Part shown: positions 10,301 through 17,440 of the stretch, one piece after another
Numbering within the stretch: position 1 is the first letter of the stretch
How the letters are laid out: the number at the start of each line of letters is the position of its first letter
Source: a virus
Length of the DNA stretch: 35,049 nucleotides
Virus record (IMG/VR): IMGVR_UViG_3300047510_000744
Location: 1-35,049 of that record
Reading direction: 5' to 3' (one strand)
Made by a program: the position numbers and the translations under genes
The notes under the pieces: model-generated
The model's input: the letters and a program-made list of their open reading frames with translations, nothing else
Told to the model about the DNA's origin: nothing
The model's database searches: none

Positions 10301-12551
10301 CATAGAAAGCCCCCAGTTAATTGGAGGAATTAATGCTACTGCATCATGTCTTGTATCTAGTGGAAAAATATATGATGTTTCATTAAACGTTAAAGGATCT
10401 GGATACACCGAAGCGCCATCAGTTATCATCAAAGGAACTGGTTTACAGGCAGCGAATGCGTCTATTAAAGCAATCCTAACGATTGATACACCAGCGGTTC
10501 GTATGGGTGTTGCAGTCGATCCTGGAACCACTGCAGTAACTGATTCCACTACTCCAACAAGATTTAATTTTGAATATCCTGTTTACCTACAAAATAATAC
10601 AGAATATGCGTTCGCAGTTGAATCTGATTCAACAGATTATGTAATTTGGGCATCTAAACTAGGAGAGAATGAAATTTCTACTAATTCTGTAGTAACATCA
10701 CAACCTTTACTAGGATCAGTATTTAAATCACAAAACGTTGATACGTGGTCAGAAGATTTGTTTGAAGATATTAAATTCACTTTATATAGAGCAGAGTTTG
10801 ATATTTCTAGAACTGGTATCGTAGAATTAACTAACGAAACATTAGGATATGAGTTATTGGATTCAACTCCATTTGAAACCGATTCTCTTTCCGACACTAC
10901 TTCAACTTCAACATTATTCAAGAACAATAATAAAATTATTAAAGTTATTCACAAGAATAATGGTTTTGAAGATAGTGGTAAATCTTACGTTAGCTTCAAA
11001 AATTGTGCTGATGTAGGAGGAATATCTTCGGAGACTTTAAATACCACTCTATTTAAAATTGATAATTGTGGTTCAGATTTTTACACTATCAATCCAGAAG
11101 TTAGAGCATCTTCTAATGATGTTGGTGGAGGATCTAAAGTTTTATCAACATACAATAGAAAATACGAAAAACTTTTTGCTCAAGTTGCATATTTAAATTT
11201 CAGCGATACTCAACTAGATGCTGAAGTTAAGACTGTTAACATTATTCCTTTTGATTCTGGAGTTACAAATTACAATACATATTCTCAAACTGGGTTCGAA
11301 AAAACATTTTTAAATGAAGATCATTATTTCAATAATCAAAAAGTGTTAGCATCAAGAATTAATGAATTGGTAAATTCAGATACTATAAATCAAAGATCTT
11401 TAATTTATAAGTTATCATTATCTTCTTCAGTTTCGTATTTATCTCCCGTAATTGATTTAAGATCTTGTTCTGTTAAGTTAGTGAATAACTATGTAGAAAA
11501 ATCAAAGGGAGATGAAAAACGCTTTGGAAGAAGAGATCAAATAATTAAATTCTACCCAATATATAAATTCACTGTAACTGGAACTGGAGCAAATACTATT
11601 AATTTTGGAGATGCCGCAAATCCAAAGATTGTGACTGGAAATACTTCAAAAGCACAAGCAATATTATTAAAGTTAGATCAAGCAACTGGAGAAATTTATG
11701 TGAAGATGTTAACAGATACTTTATTTGTTCCAAGTGAAAATTTAGTATTTGTTTCTCAGGGAAGTCTAACAGAATTGTTCGTAAGTTCTTCTGGAATTGA
11801 AGATGTTTTAATTAATTTCCCATACAATTCTGTCATCTCCGCTATCGATAAAACTGATGTAACTAAGTCATACACAAACGTTATCAGTGGAAGAGTAGTT
11901 CTTTGGGATGCAGAAAAGAGAGAGCTTCGTATTTCAAATAATAAAAATCCAATTAATAATAACTACACTGCAGCGGCAACCACTGGTTCTGATTATGCAA
12001 GATCTCCATTCACCAGTGATTTAGATCAAGTTCCAGATATTTTTAGAGTAGGAGATTTCATTACATACGAAAACCAACCATCTGATACCAAAAATTATCT
12101 TGAAATCAAGAGCGTTGATTATTCCTCTGGTATTTTGTTTGTTCCAGAAATTTCTAAAAATAGTTCTTCTATTGCAAAATATATAACTAAAGAAATTAGT
12201 TTAGAAACTCCTTCCACTGGATTAGATGTAAAATTAACTGCCAATGTATTTGAAGAAGACGATATTCTTGTATTATACAAGATAAAACCAGCAAGTTCCC
12301 AATTTAATTTTGATGATTTGGGTTGGCAATATTTTAATGAAACAGGGATTCCAGATGTAAGAGTAATTCCTTCTAGCAATAATACTATTGCTGGTTACAT
12401 AGAAGAACAAGCATCATACAAAGAATATAAGTATAGCATTTCTAATCTTTCTGATTTTACTTCATTCGCAATTAAAATTGTGATGAGAAGTTCTAATCCA
12501 GTATTTGTTCCAAAAATTCAAGATATTCGCGTAGTTGCTTCGTTCGGATGA
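4374..12551 (+). CDS. Giant virion structural protein, DUF4815 type
   Basis: 2725 residues. The N terminus ('NVPPYNDDFD...YYKVLFRPGYSIQARELTNLQ') is the conserved opening of DUF4815 phage proteins, covering roughly the first 550 residues. A coiled coil sits at about 1374-1410 ('IGKLEKRIERLEQYTLLSVL'). A C-terminal beta-sandwich-like region contains 'FLTGLDLYFSKK' (about 1813) and, about 250 residues later, 'FNFEYPVYLQNNTEYAFAVE'. These two parts are separated by inserted modules: an SGA module (about 1868-1889) and two GxGY modules (about 1966 and 2009). Other SGA modules lie at about 103-122 and 683-702. Virion location is inferred from family and context, probably the baseplate periphery or a fibre. 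Start: ATG at 4374, after a 43-base gap without a clear Shine-Dalgarno or late promoter, so it is probably cotranscribed with gp8. Its TGA overlaps the next ATG (ATGA). Confidence 0.85.
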   Translation: MPQKINLNVPPYNDDFDTNKNYYKVLFRPGYSIQARELTNLQSILQNQIESIGRSRFKQGQQVIPGEVSFNRKVDYVKLASVSEVAVNINGNIVFQKYDISNLIGVTLQGLTSGVTASVISYAFGNDVESDVLFVKYTNSGNANNESTFRQGETLEALNIADTPTLVVGTDGSVLPTTIDILDYDTGVTTTIDSPAMGYASAVKVESGVYFINGYFVNNAEELIIVDKYYDKPSVKVGFNIIEEILTPEEDQTLYDNAKGFSNFSAPGAHRLSISLKLVVNELNALNDVDYVQLVTIKNGEIQQLVKQADFNLIEETLARRTYDESGDYVVDNFSLDLREYYQRDNNKGIYPLNEDTELVNGKSPSEAKSLMVAGVGSGKAYIKGYEVVNKDTKYITLNKARETLVKEDTRVKSGSLSYFNVTNVYGSVPLNAEGQDLTAYPTLYLNNAFNDGSIGFNNTEDTTAVKQTLSRRGQTYSLNDGIITITLANPGAYASRTFPTNAEFGSSLTELWYVVNFGTTPATTTVNKVDLLSYSIIKRPLDLDSNTAVQFLELTVKGNKEELYYFLREYDEADPAKRRKLFVSRSDAQGYYFQQGTPTIFPYSEIFDYNDVITPVVGVAKPKDFSLIEKGTGFNNDLDVVLSKGRITNGSTTYNSIFRLAYFNPNYFTKITVDSDLNSNIFKPGKYIVGSSSGAYAVIEGSSTTKYTVGNSLFVKLLSGEFLPGETITDEEGNSRRIARDGTISHFIVLKRGEGYPVTTQLKINGVTYSSSAIDIKYQASGIYRVSIKDRNLVGQVYSTPPSISFDTGNNDATSEAIILPVLYRNTVYTYNSQNIKSIDCAFGSGNAYRFTCDVESFGSSYVRTKILTDFTFSGKKGVKFLECNGFSGDPSNDLSQGDIIQYTDINNVAVRNIVLRVDKAEGLIKSRIFIDNVLSEDVSNANVVKVSPVVSNSSTSSLLIPTGAKYVETIVQDPDDSGIKYNFRRDFVTVASTSGGSITFAAQLPYGTQRFVSFTESNFLLTVLSKRSATTYNGLSGGVPVNSGDIIYLKSDQVQISNSIDSASGLTAGSVSINLPSTFFGTDTDFPILKLSATVEVSKARPRLKTVNRNKRILIVSPGDRVVALRGLDYDSNSTDILSYSDVFKIRYIYEGTLQTPPVVSASGELVTGTDVTERFSFDDGQRDTFYDVSRLILKPGFTPPVGQLIVCFDYFEHSQGDFCTVDSYLHEAGVEIDEIPSFNSVVYGNTSLRDVFDFRPKVDSKSIITGYQDTSLLSVTDFNSFTGSAGITSSTPATEQNLEFTVSFTSKQYLDRIDGVFLNKKGEFFVKEGNASLNPTKPTDVDDSLALYYMYIPAYTTTPNDVKIIPVDNRRYTMRDIGKLEKRIERLEQYTLLSVLEQQALNMQVKDDIGIDRFKSGFIVDNFENHAVGNLGSIDYKCAIDTQQSTLRPRSSESSFILREIQERDEQRTLNAYKKTGDIITLPYTSISAISNNFATKTLSVNPFVVGQYVGEIKLSPNIDQWFDDTEKPLILDNDSKVFSVFYAKNDSREGFSSLHNNYIVNWIGTNRVFFNINTLTDISSISSSATTSLASTASSSNISPQNNQLAQSVPTKTQGSNTVVSSLQLFCRSVPVFFTVTRMKPKSKLFAFIDGKNVDRWIAQDFRFTGIAGNSLSTFGQGLTTDENGNASGLLIFPSGVPPQVNTEWTGDVKTVQYDTTASPLSFIAGNKTVRFTSDSNGLTDSTVDSFTQTTFFVTGSLPNQPSTIISTSPAIFKGEEGIQYVDNTKATTTPNPLSQSFLIEKYPGGVFLTGLDLYFSKKSSTIPIKVYLTNIESGKPGKYIVPGSECVLNPNTYLRVYTNGTLYVTKGETVTGTSSGASGPIKSIIDKNNVEIVPSVTGVFTLTNDQVYTLVLDNHNGKTFIQNETLSIPSLVTYNAANATQLNVTIAKNSGRITALEISNCGTGYESAQLTIESPQLIGGINATASCLVSSGKIYDVSLNVKGSGYTEAPSVIIKGTGLQAANASIKAILTIDTPAVRMGVAVDPGTTAVTDSTTPTRFNFEYPVYLQNNTEYAFAVESDSTDYVIWASKLGENEISTNSVVTSQPLLGSVFKSQNVDTWSEDLFEDIKFTLYRAEFDISRTGIVELTNETLGYELLDSTPFETDSLSDTTSTSTLFKNNNKIIKVIHKNNGFEDSGKSYVSFKNCADVGGISSETLNTTLFKIDNCGSDFYTINPEVRASSNDVGGGSKVLSTYNRKYEKLFAQVAYLNFSDTQLDAEVKTVNIIPFDSGVTNYNTYSQTGFEKTFLNEDHYFNNQKVLASRINELVNSDTINQRSLIYKLSLSSSVSYLSPVIDLRSCSVKLVNNYVEKSKGDEKRFGRRDQIIKFYPIYKFTVTGTGANTINFGDAANPKIVTGNTSKAQAILLKLDQATGEIYVKMLTDTLFVPSENLVFVSQGSLTELFVSSSGIEDVLINFPYNSVISAIDKTDVTKSYTNVISGRVVLWDAEKRELRISNNKNPINNNYTAAATTGSDYARSPFTSDLDQVPDIFRVGDFITYENQPSDTKNYLEIKSVDYSSGILFVPEISKNSSSIAKYITKEISLETPSTGLDVKLTANVFEEDDILVLYKIKPASSQFNFDDLGWQYFNETGIPDVRVIPSSNNTIAGYIEEQASYKEYKYSISNLSDFTSFAIKIVMRSSNPVFVPKIQDIRVVASFG

Positions 12552-12766
12552 ATTATATTAAAGTATTAGATCACGATTACTTAGTAAGAGATCCTTCTAC
12601 TGGTGCCATTATAAATACTGATAAAACCTCGCTTGAGGATATAAAAAAACTTCGTACTGCAAGTTCTACTATAAAAAATATACAAAGTGATGTAGAAAAC
12701 TTAAAAAGCGAACTTTGTGAAATAAAAAATCTTTTAAAAGAGCTCATAAGAAATGGCAATACTTAG
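12548..12766 (+). CDS. Small conserved coiled-coil protein
   Basis: 72 residues, starting inside the stop of the upstream gene (ATGA at 12548-12551) and ending 14 bases into the next gene, so the three genes are probably translationally coupled. The N terminus ('MNYIKVLDHDYLVRDPSTGA') looks like a small structured segment. Residues about 40-68 have a leucine/isoleucine heptad pattern ('IQSDVENLKSELCEIKNLLK') typical of a trimeric or dimeric coiled coil. I recall similar short proteins next to structural genes in T4-like cyanophages. The biochemical role is unknown. It could be a small virion component, or an assembly partner of one of the giant neighbours. Confidence 0.8.
   Translation: MNYIKVLDHDYLVRDPSTGAIINTDKTSLEDIKKLRTASSTIKNIQSDVENLKSELCEIKNLLKELIRNGNT
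12610..12617 (+). promoter_or_regulatory. Possible internal late promoter motif
   Basis: An exact TATAAATA lies inside the 72-residue gene, 136 bases before the start of the 1376-residue fibre-like gene. It encodes ordinary residues (I-N-T context), so it may be chance in AT-rich DNA. Exact matches elsewhere in the window sit at gene borders, which makes this one only a moderate candidate. Confidence 0.3.
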
Positions 12767-15700
12767 AAATGTATCCAAACAAGATACTTTAGAATCCCAA
12801 AGGCAAGTCATCAATTTAATAGCTAGTGATCTTTATGGATACACTAATGGCAGTCAAAATGTCTCTATCTTAGCTGGAGAATTTGGTGATGGTTCTGCTT
12901 CTAATCCTTCTTTAAGATTTTCTAGTGATGTTACATTAGGATTTTTTAAAGAAGCAACTTCAACTTTGGGTATTAGTTCAAATGGTAAACAGGTTGTAAG
13001 TATTGCTGCTAGTGGAACATATTTCACGAGAAATTTTTATGGGCAAAGAAGAAGTTTAACTACTGCAGGATTAAGTATTTCCGATAGTGGAACTGATTAC
13101 GAAGAAGGATCTTATACTAATATTTCTTTACTTGGCGGCAGTGGTTTAGGTGCAACTGCAAATATTGTAGTAAATGCTTCTGGAAATGTAAGTGGAGTTA
13201 CAATTGTTAATGACGGATATGGATATGCAGTTGGAGATTCTTTGTATGTAAACGATAAAGAAATATCAGATGGTGATGGAATAAGTGGGGATGTAAAAAC
13301 ATTAAGTGTAACTGAAGAAGGTTTTAATTATGTAAATGGAACAACATATTCAACAAATAATATCTCTGGTTCTGGTCTTGGTTCTGGATTAACAGTAAGC
13401 GTTACTACAGAACTAGTAGGAAAAGTTTTAGAACTTGGGTTTTTAAATGGTGGTTCTAATTATACAACTACAACAAACGCTCCATTTACTACAAATGGCA
13501 GTGGAACAGGATTAACATTAAATATTATTGCTGCAGTAAATGGATTAGTTGAAATTTTATCACCAGTTGATTATGGAACGGGATACTCAACGACAGGATC
13601 TAGTGTTGCTACTACTACTGATGGCATAGGAACAGGATTAACAGTTAATTATTCAGCATCTGTTGGCGGAATATTAAATGCTATATCAATAACTAACGAT
13701 GGATCTGGATATCCATCATCAGGAACTGATGCTTCGTTAACTGGAGGAACTGGAAGTGGCGGAACAGTTAATTTTACTGCTTCCCCAACAGATAGTTTAT
13801 TAACATTTAATATAGTTGAAGAAGGAACTGGATATACTGATGGAGAATTGTGTAATATTCAAATTGTAGACGAAAATATCACGGAACCTGGAACGGGTGC
13901 TCAAATTACCGTAACTGCTTCTGGTGGTCTTGTAACTGGAGGAACGGTAACAGCAGCTGGAACTGGATTCACTGTCGGAGAACAGTATTATTTAATTGGA
14001 GGAAATGACAATGCAATATTCCAAGTAGCGAGTGTTACTCCAGGTGGAGATTTATTAACGGTTTCTATAAACAATGGTGGTAGTGGATATACAGTAAATG
14101 ATGTATTAACCGTTAGCACACCAAGTTCTTCGTCAGGAACAGTTACAGTAACAGATGTTACTGGGGGAGTTATAAGCAGTGTAACAATAGTAGATAAAGG
14201 AACTAATTATGAGGTAGGAGATACTATTACAATTAGTGGTGGAGACAACAATGCATCTTATACTGTAACAGATATTAGTGGTGGTGCTGTAACTCAAGTA
14301 TCTATTAACACTAATAATTCTTCTGGATTTGTTCAAAATGAAACTATTACATTTACTGGGGGAGATGCTAATGCATCTATAACTGTAACTTCAGTAACAG
14401 CAGGAGAAATTACTGGCGTTACGGTTGTAGATCCTGGGCAAGATTATAATATTGGAGATGTTCTACAAGTATCTGGTGGAGGAGGAACAGGAGAAATTAC
14501 AGTATCAGAAACATTTGATGGTTCTGGATTTACTTTAAGCGTAAATAATATTTCATTAAGTTCTCCCATAACAGCAGATCTATCTGATGGAAGTATTTCT
14601 TCTTTAATAGGATATATCGATACTTTATTATCTGATACTGGAACTATTACCAATTTATCAACAAATACTATTTCTTCGTCTGTTTCTATAACATCTCCTT
14701 CTATTCTATCATCTAGCACATTAAATATCACATCAACAGATGACGTAAATATTTCTTCGCCAAATTTAAATATTGGTTCAAACTTAACTCTAGAATCTTC
14801 TACAGGAAATATTTTTAGTGATGGAAGATTAGAAGCAACTGAAATAATAGTTGATAACAAAATTAATATCAACGATAATTCAATTTCTACTTTGGCAGAT
14901 AATCCATTATTATTAGTTCCTTCCAATAATAAAATAACAAAAGTAGACAGCACCAGTGCGTTAGTAATTCCAGTTGGAGCAACAAATCAAAGACCACTAT
15001 CAAATGCAGAGACTGGTGCAATTAGATTTAATAGTGATATTCAGCAATATGAGGGTTATAACGCATCAACTAATTTATGGTCTAGTTTAGGTGGAGTTAG
15101 AGATTCTGATGGTAATACTTATATTATTCCAGAATTAAATTCTGGATCTAATGACAATATTTTATATTTCTTCAACAACTCAGTTAACACCATTCGTCTT
15201 TCTGAATCACAACTCCAATTTTACAATCTAAGTAATATATCTGCCTTAAGTGGAACACTCAACATAAATTCTACTGATGTTTCTTTTAGCAATAATTTAA
15301 AAATTTCTTCAAATAAAATCTCTACAACAAGTTCATCATTAACAATTGAACCTGCTACTGGAACAAATGTAGTGATTTCTGGTATTGCATCATTAGCAAT
15401 TCCTGTTGGAACTTCTGCACAAAGAGGAACATCTGTTGCTGGTGGAATACGTTATAATACTTCAATATCTCAATTTGAAGGATATAATGGAACCAATTGG
15501 ACTAGTTTAGGAGGTGTTCGTGATGTTGACGGCAACACATATGTAGTTCCAGAAAGTTTTCCAGGTGCAAATGATAACGTATTGTATTTTGTATCAAATG
15601 GAATACATGCTGCCAGAATAACATCTGCTGAACTCAGATTAGAAGGAGCAAGCACTTTAAATTCTGTTAATCTAACTGGAATATCAGAATGGCAGTCTGT

Positions 15701-16883
15701 TACTGCTTATACTACAGGAACTTTTGTTTATTATGGAACTAATGTATATCAAGTATCAACTAATTTTACTTCTGGAGGAACACCGCCTTCTCATACATCA
15801 GGAACTACAAGTAATTTAACTTGGATTAGAACTATTTACGGAAATATAACAATAGATAGTAACGTAAAGAATTTTATTATTAATACCACTTTAGATATTA
15901 GTAATCAATTAAAGATTACTAATTCAAATATTTTTTCGGTATCAGAAGATATTAACATACAACCATTTACTTCAAAAAAAGTAAAAATTGATTCACTCAC
16001 ATCTCTTGTAATTCCTGCTGGTACTAGTTTAGAACGAGGAACTCCCGATGCGGGTTCCATACGTTACAATACTACAGTATCTCAATTTGAGGGATATAGT
16101 GGAACTGCTTGGACTAGTTTAGGGGGTGTTCGTGACGTTGATGGCAATACTTATATTATTCCAGAAACTTCTCCTGGATCAAATGAAAATATTTTATATT
16201 TCTATAATGATGATATCAATACTCTTAGATTATCTCCGACTGAATTAATTTTCCAAAATATTGATACTATTACATCTAATAGCAATGTCTTAGATATCAA
16301 TTCTAATCTAGTTGAATTTAATAGTGGATTATTTAACATAGATACTTCAGTTTCAACAAGATCTAAATTATACACTACACAAAATAATTTAGATCTTGCA
16401 TTATCAAGTGGATTATCAAATGATACTTTACTCAGACTTTCTGGATCTGGTCAGTTAGCAGTTAATACTTCTTTTGGTTCTGGATCAGAATCTTATGTAA
16501 ATATTTTAGATAAAAATTTAAATAACTTTGATCTAGCACATTTAAATATTAAAACATCAAAATATACTCTAGTTAAAGATACAAATAATTTCAATTCTTA
16601 TATTTTATTTGATCCATCTTTAGCAGAGTCATGTAAGGTTACTGTTATTGCTGTAAATGCTACTACTGGCGATAAACATATGGTTGATTATAATGTTATC
16701 GCAGAAGGCAGTGATATATATAATATTGAATACGAATCTTTAACATCTGGAGATCTTCTATACGATGCATCATTTGATTTTTCTGCTTCTGGAGAAGCAA
16801 GAATAACAACTACATTACTTAACAATGTTACTTCAGGAAACACTGTTAATTTTACGATCGTAAATACTATCATCAAAAAATAA
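12753..16883 (+). CDS. Repeat-built fibre-like virion protein
   Basis: 1376 residues. The N terminus contains 'AGEFGDGSASNPSLRFSSDV', a signature-like phrase seen in many phage fibre proteins. Residues about 110-590 are an array of short GxGY-type beta repeats ('GSGYTVNDVL', 'GTNYEVGDTITISGG'). The second half has three long repeats beginning at 'IPVGATNQR' (739), 'IPVGTSAQRG' (883) and 'IPAGTSLERG' (1087). Each continues with 'IRYN...SQFEGY', 'W.SLGGVRD.DGNTY..PE' and 'N.LYF'. The last spacing is 60 residues longer because a module 'WQSVTAYTTGTFVYYGTNVY' (about 980-1030), resembling a type-5/12 carbohydrate-binding fold, sits between them. The last about 110 residues form a separate beta-rich domain ending 'TSGNTVNFTIVNTIIKK'. 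Virion location is inferred from context. It overlaps the upstream coiled-coil gene by 14 bases. Confidence 0.8.
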   Translation: MAILRNVSKQDTLESQRQVINLIASDLYGYTNGSQNVSILAGEFGDGSASNPSLRFSSDVTLGFFKEATSTLGISSNGKQVVSIAASGTYFTRNFYGQRRSLTTAGLSISDSGTDYEEGSYTNISLLGGSGLGATANIVVNASGNVSGVTIVNDGYGYAVGDSLYVNDKEISDGDGISGDVKTLSVTEEGFNYVNGTTYSTNNISGSGLGSGLTVSVTTELVGKVLELGFLNGGSNYTTTTNAPFTTNGSGTGLTLNIIAAVNGLVEILSPVDYGTGYSTTGSSVATTTDGIGTGLTVNYSASVGGILNAISITNDGSGYPSSGTDASLTGGTGSGGTVNFTASPTDSLLTFNIVEEGTGYTDGELCNIQIVDENITEPGTGAQITVTASGGLVTGGTVTAAGTGFTVGEQYYLIGGNDNAIFQVASVTPGGDLLTVSINNGGSGYTVNDVLTVSTPSSSSGTVTVTDVTGGVISSVTIVDKGTNYEVGDTITISGGDNNASYTVTDISGGAVTQVSINTNNSSGFVQNETITFTGGDANASITVTSVTAGEITGVTVVDPGQDYNIGDVLQVSGGGGTGEITVSETFDGSGFTLSVNNISLSSPITADLSDGSISSLIGYIDTLLSDTGTITNLSTNTISSSVSITSPSILSSSTLNITSTDDVNISSPNLNIGSNLTLESSTGNIFSDGRLEATEIIVDNKININDNSISTLADNPLLLVPSNNKITKVDSTSALVIPVGATNQRPLSNAETGAIRFNSDIQQYEGYNASTNLWSSLGGVRDSDGNTYIIPELNSGSNDNILYFFNNSVNTIRLSESQLQFYNLSNISALSGTLNINSTDVSFSNNLKISSNKISTTSSSLTIEPATGTNVVISGIASLAIPVGTSAQRGTSVAGGIRYNTSISQFEGYNGTNWTSLGGVRDVDGNTYVVPESFPGANDNVLYFVSNGIHAARITSAELRLEGASTLNSVNLTGISEWQSVTAYTTGTFVYYGTNVYQVSTNFTSGGTPPSHTSGTTSNLTWIRTIYGNITIDSNVKNFIINTTLDISNQLKITNSNIFSVSEDINIQPFTSKKVKIDSLTSLVIPAGTSLERGTPDAGSIRYNTTVSQFEGYSGTAWTSLGGVRDVDGNTYIIPETSPGSNENILYFYNDDINTLRLSPTELIFQNIDTITSNSNVLDINSNLVEFNSGLFNIDTSVSTRSKLYTTQNNLDLALSSGLSNDTLLRLSGSGQLAVNTSFGSGSESYVNILDKNLNNFDLAHLNIKTSKYTLVKDTNNFNSYILFDPSLAESCKVTVIAVNATTGDKHMVDYNVIAEGSDIYNIEYESLTSGDLLYDASFDFSASGEARITTTLLNNVTSGNTVNFTIVNTIIKK
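14967..16230 (+). repeat. Three long protein-level repeats in the fibre-like gene
   Basis: Three copies of a unit starting at nt 14967, 15399 and 16011, recognised by 'IPVG', 'SQFEGY' (first copy 'QQYEGY'), 'SLGGVRD', 'NTY..PE' and 'N.LYF'. Offsets are 144 and 204 codons. Similarity is also visible in the DNA ('ggtgttcgtga.gttga.ggcaa' in copies two and three), which suggests duplication within the gene. Confidence 0.8.
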
Positions 16884-16886
16884 CTC

Positions 16887-17396
16887 ATGGCAGTAACTAC
16901 TTCAACGTTTAATTCTGAAGGAGGATTTGGAGTTAAACAAAAAACAATTATCAGTGATTCTTATGATTTATTAAATGTAAATTCTATACAATTACAAAAT
17001 TCTGAGTATACTGATTGCAAAAGATCTACATATATTTTAAAGGGATTCAACACCTCTATATTGTCTAGGTCTCAGCAGCAAAATCTTTACATTCCCATAG
17101 AGAGAGAATCTATAGCTTTTATTACTGCACATGTAGTTGCCACCAATGAAACAAATAGTGGTCAATATGCTGTAAAAATAGAAGCTTCAGTTCAATCTGA
17201 TGCCAGTGGAGATATTTCATTATTATCTTTTTTAAAAACAGTTATTGCTGATAACATTCCTTTTGGAGAATCTTGGGAAATTTCAGTATATACTTCTGGA
17301 AACGTTGATGAATTAAGTTTATCTTCTGTTGTTGGTGGTAATTCATCTATTATTAAATGGATTTCAAACGTAGAAATCGTTACAGTTGCTTACTAA
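16887..17396 (+). CDS. Small beta-rich virion-associated protein
   Basis: 169 residues, starting three bases after the previous stop and preceding the giant fibre gene. The second half is predicted beta sandwich by alternation ('FITAHVVATNETNSGQYAVK', 'SSIIKWISNVEIVTVAY'). Its layout resembles the final domain of the preceding 1376-residue protein, and more loosely the C-terminal domain of T4 gp9, the connector that holds long tail fibres on the baseplate. T4 gene 9 follows gene 8, so a connector or collar role near the fibre base is plausible but not shown. No signal peptide or membrane segment is visible. Confidence 0.7.
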   Translation: MAVTTSTFNSEGGFGVKQKTIISDSYDLLNVNSIQLQNSEYTDCKRSTYILKGFNTSILSRSQQQNLYIPIERESIAFITAHVVATNETNSGQYAVKIEASVQSDASGDISLLSFLKTVIADNIPFGESWEISVYTSGNVDELSLSSVVGGNSSIIKWISNVEIVTVAY

Positions 17397-17440
17397 ATAC
17401 TAATAAAATAAACTCATTTACCTAATTTTGGATAGATACC

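Noticed and set aside
14444-14953. Minus-strand open frame of 169 codons inside the 1376-residue gene
   Set aside because: Antisense shadow of a Ser/Thr-rich coding region with no promoter, ribosome site or family motif.
17393-17399. CTAAATA as a late promoter for the giant fibre
   Set aside because: The eight-base window matches TATAAATA at only six positions, which is common in AT-rich DNA. Not strong enough to list as a feature.
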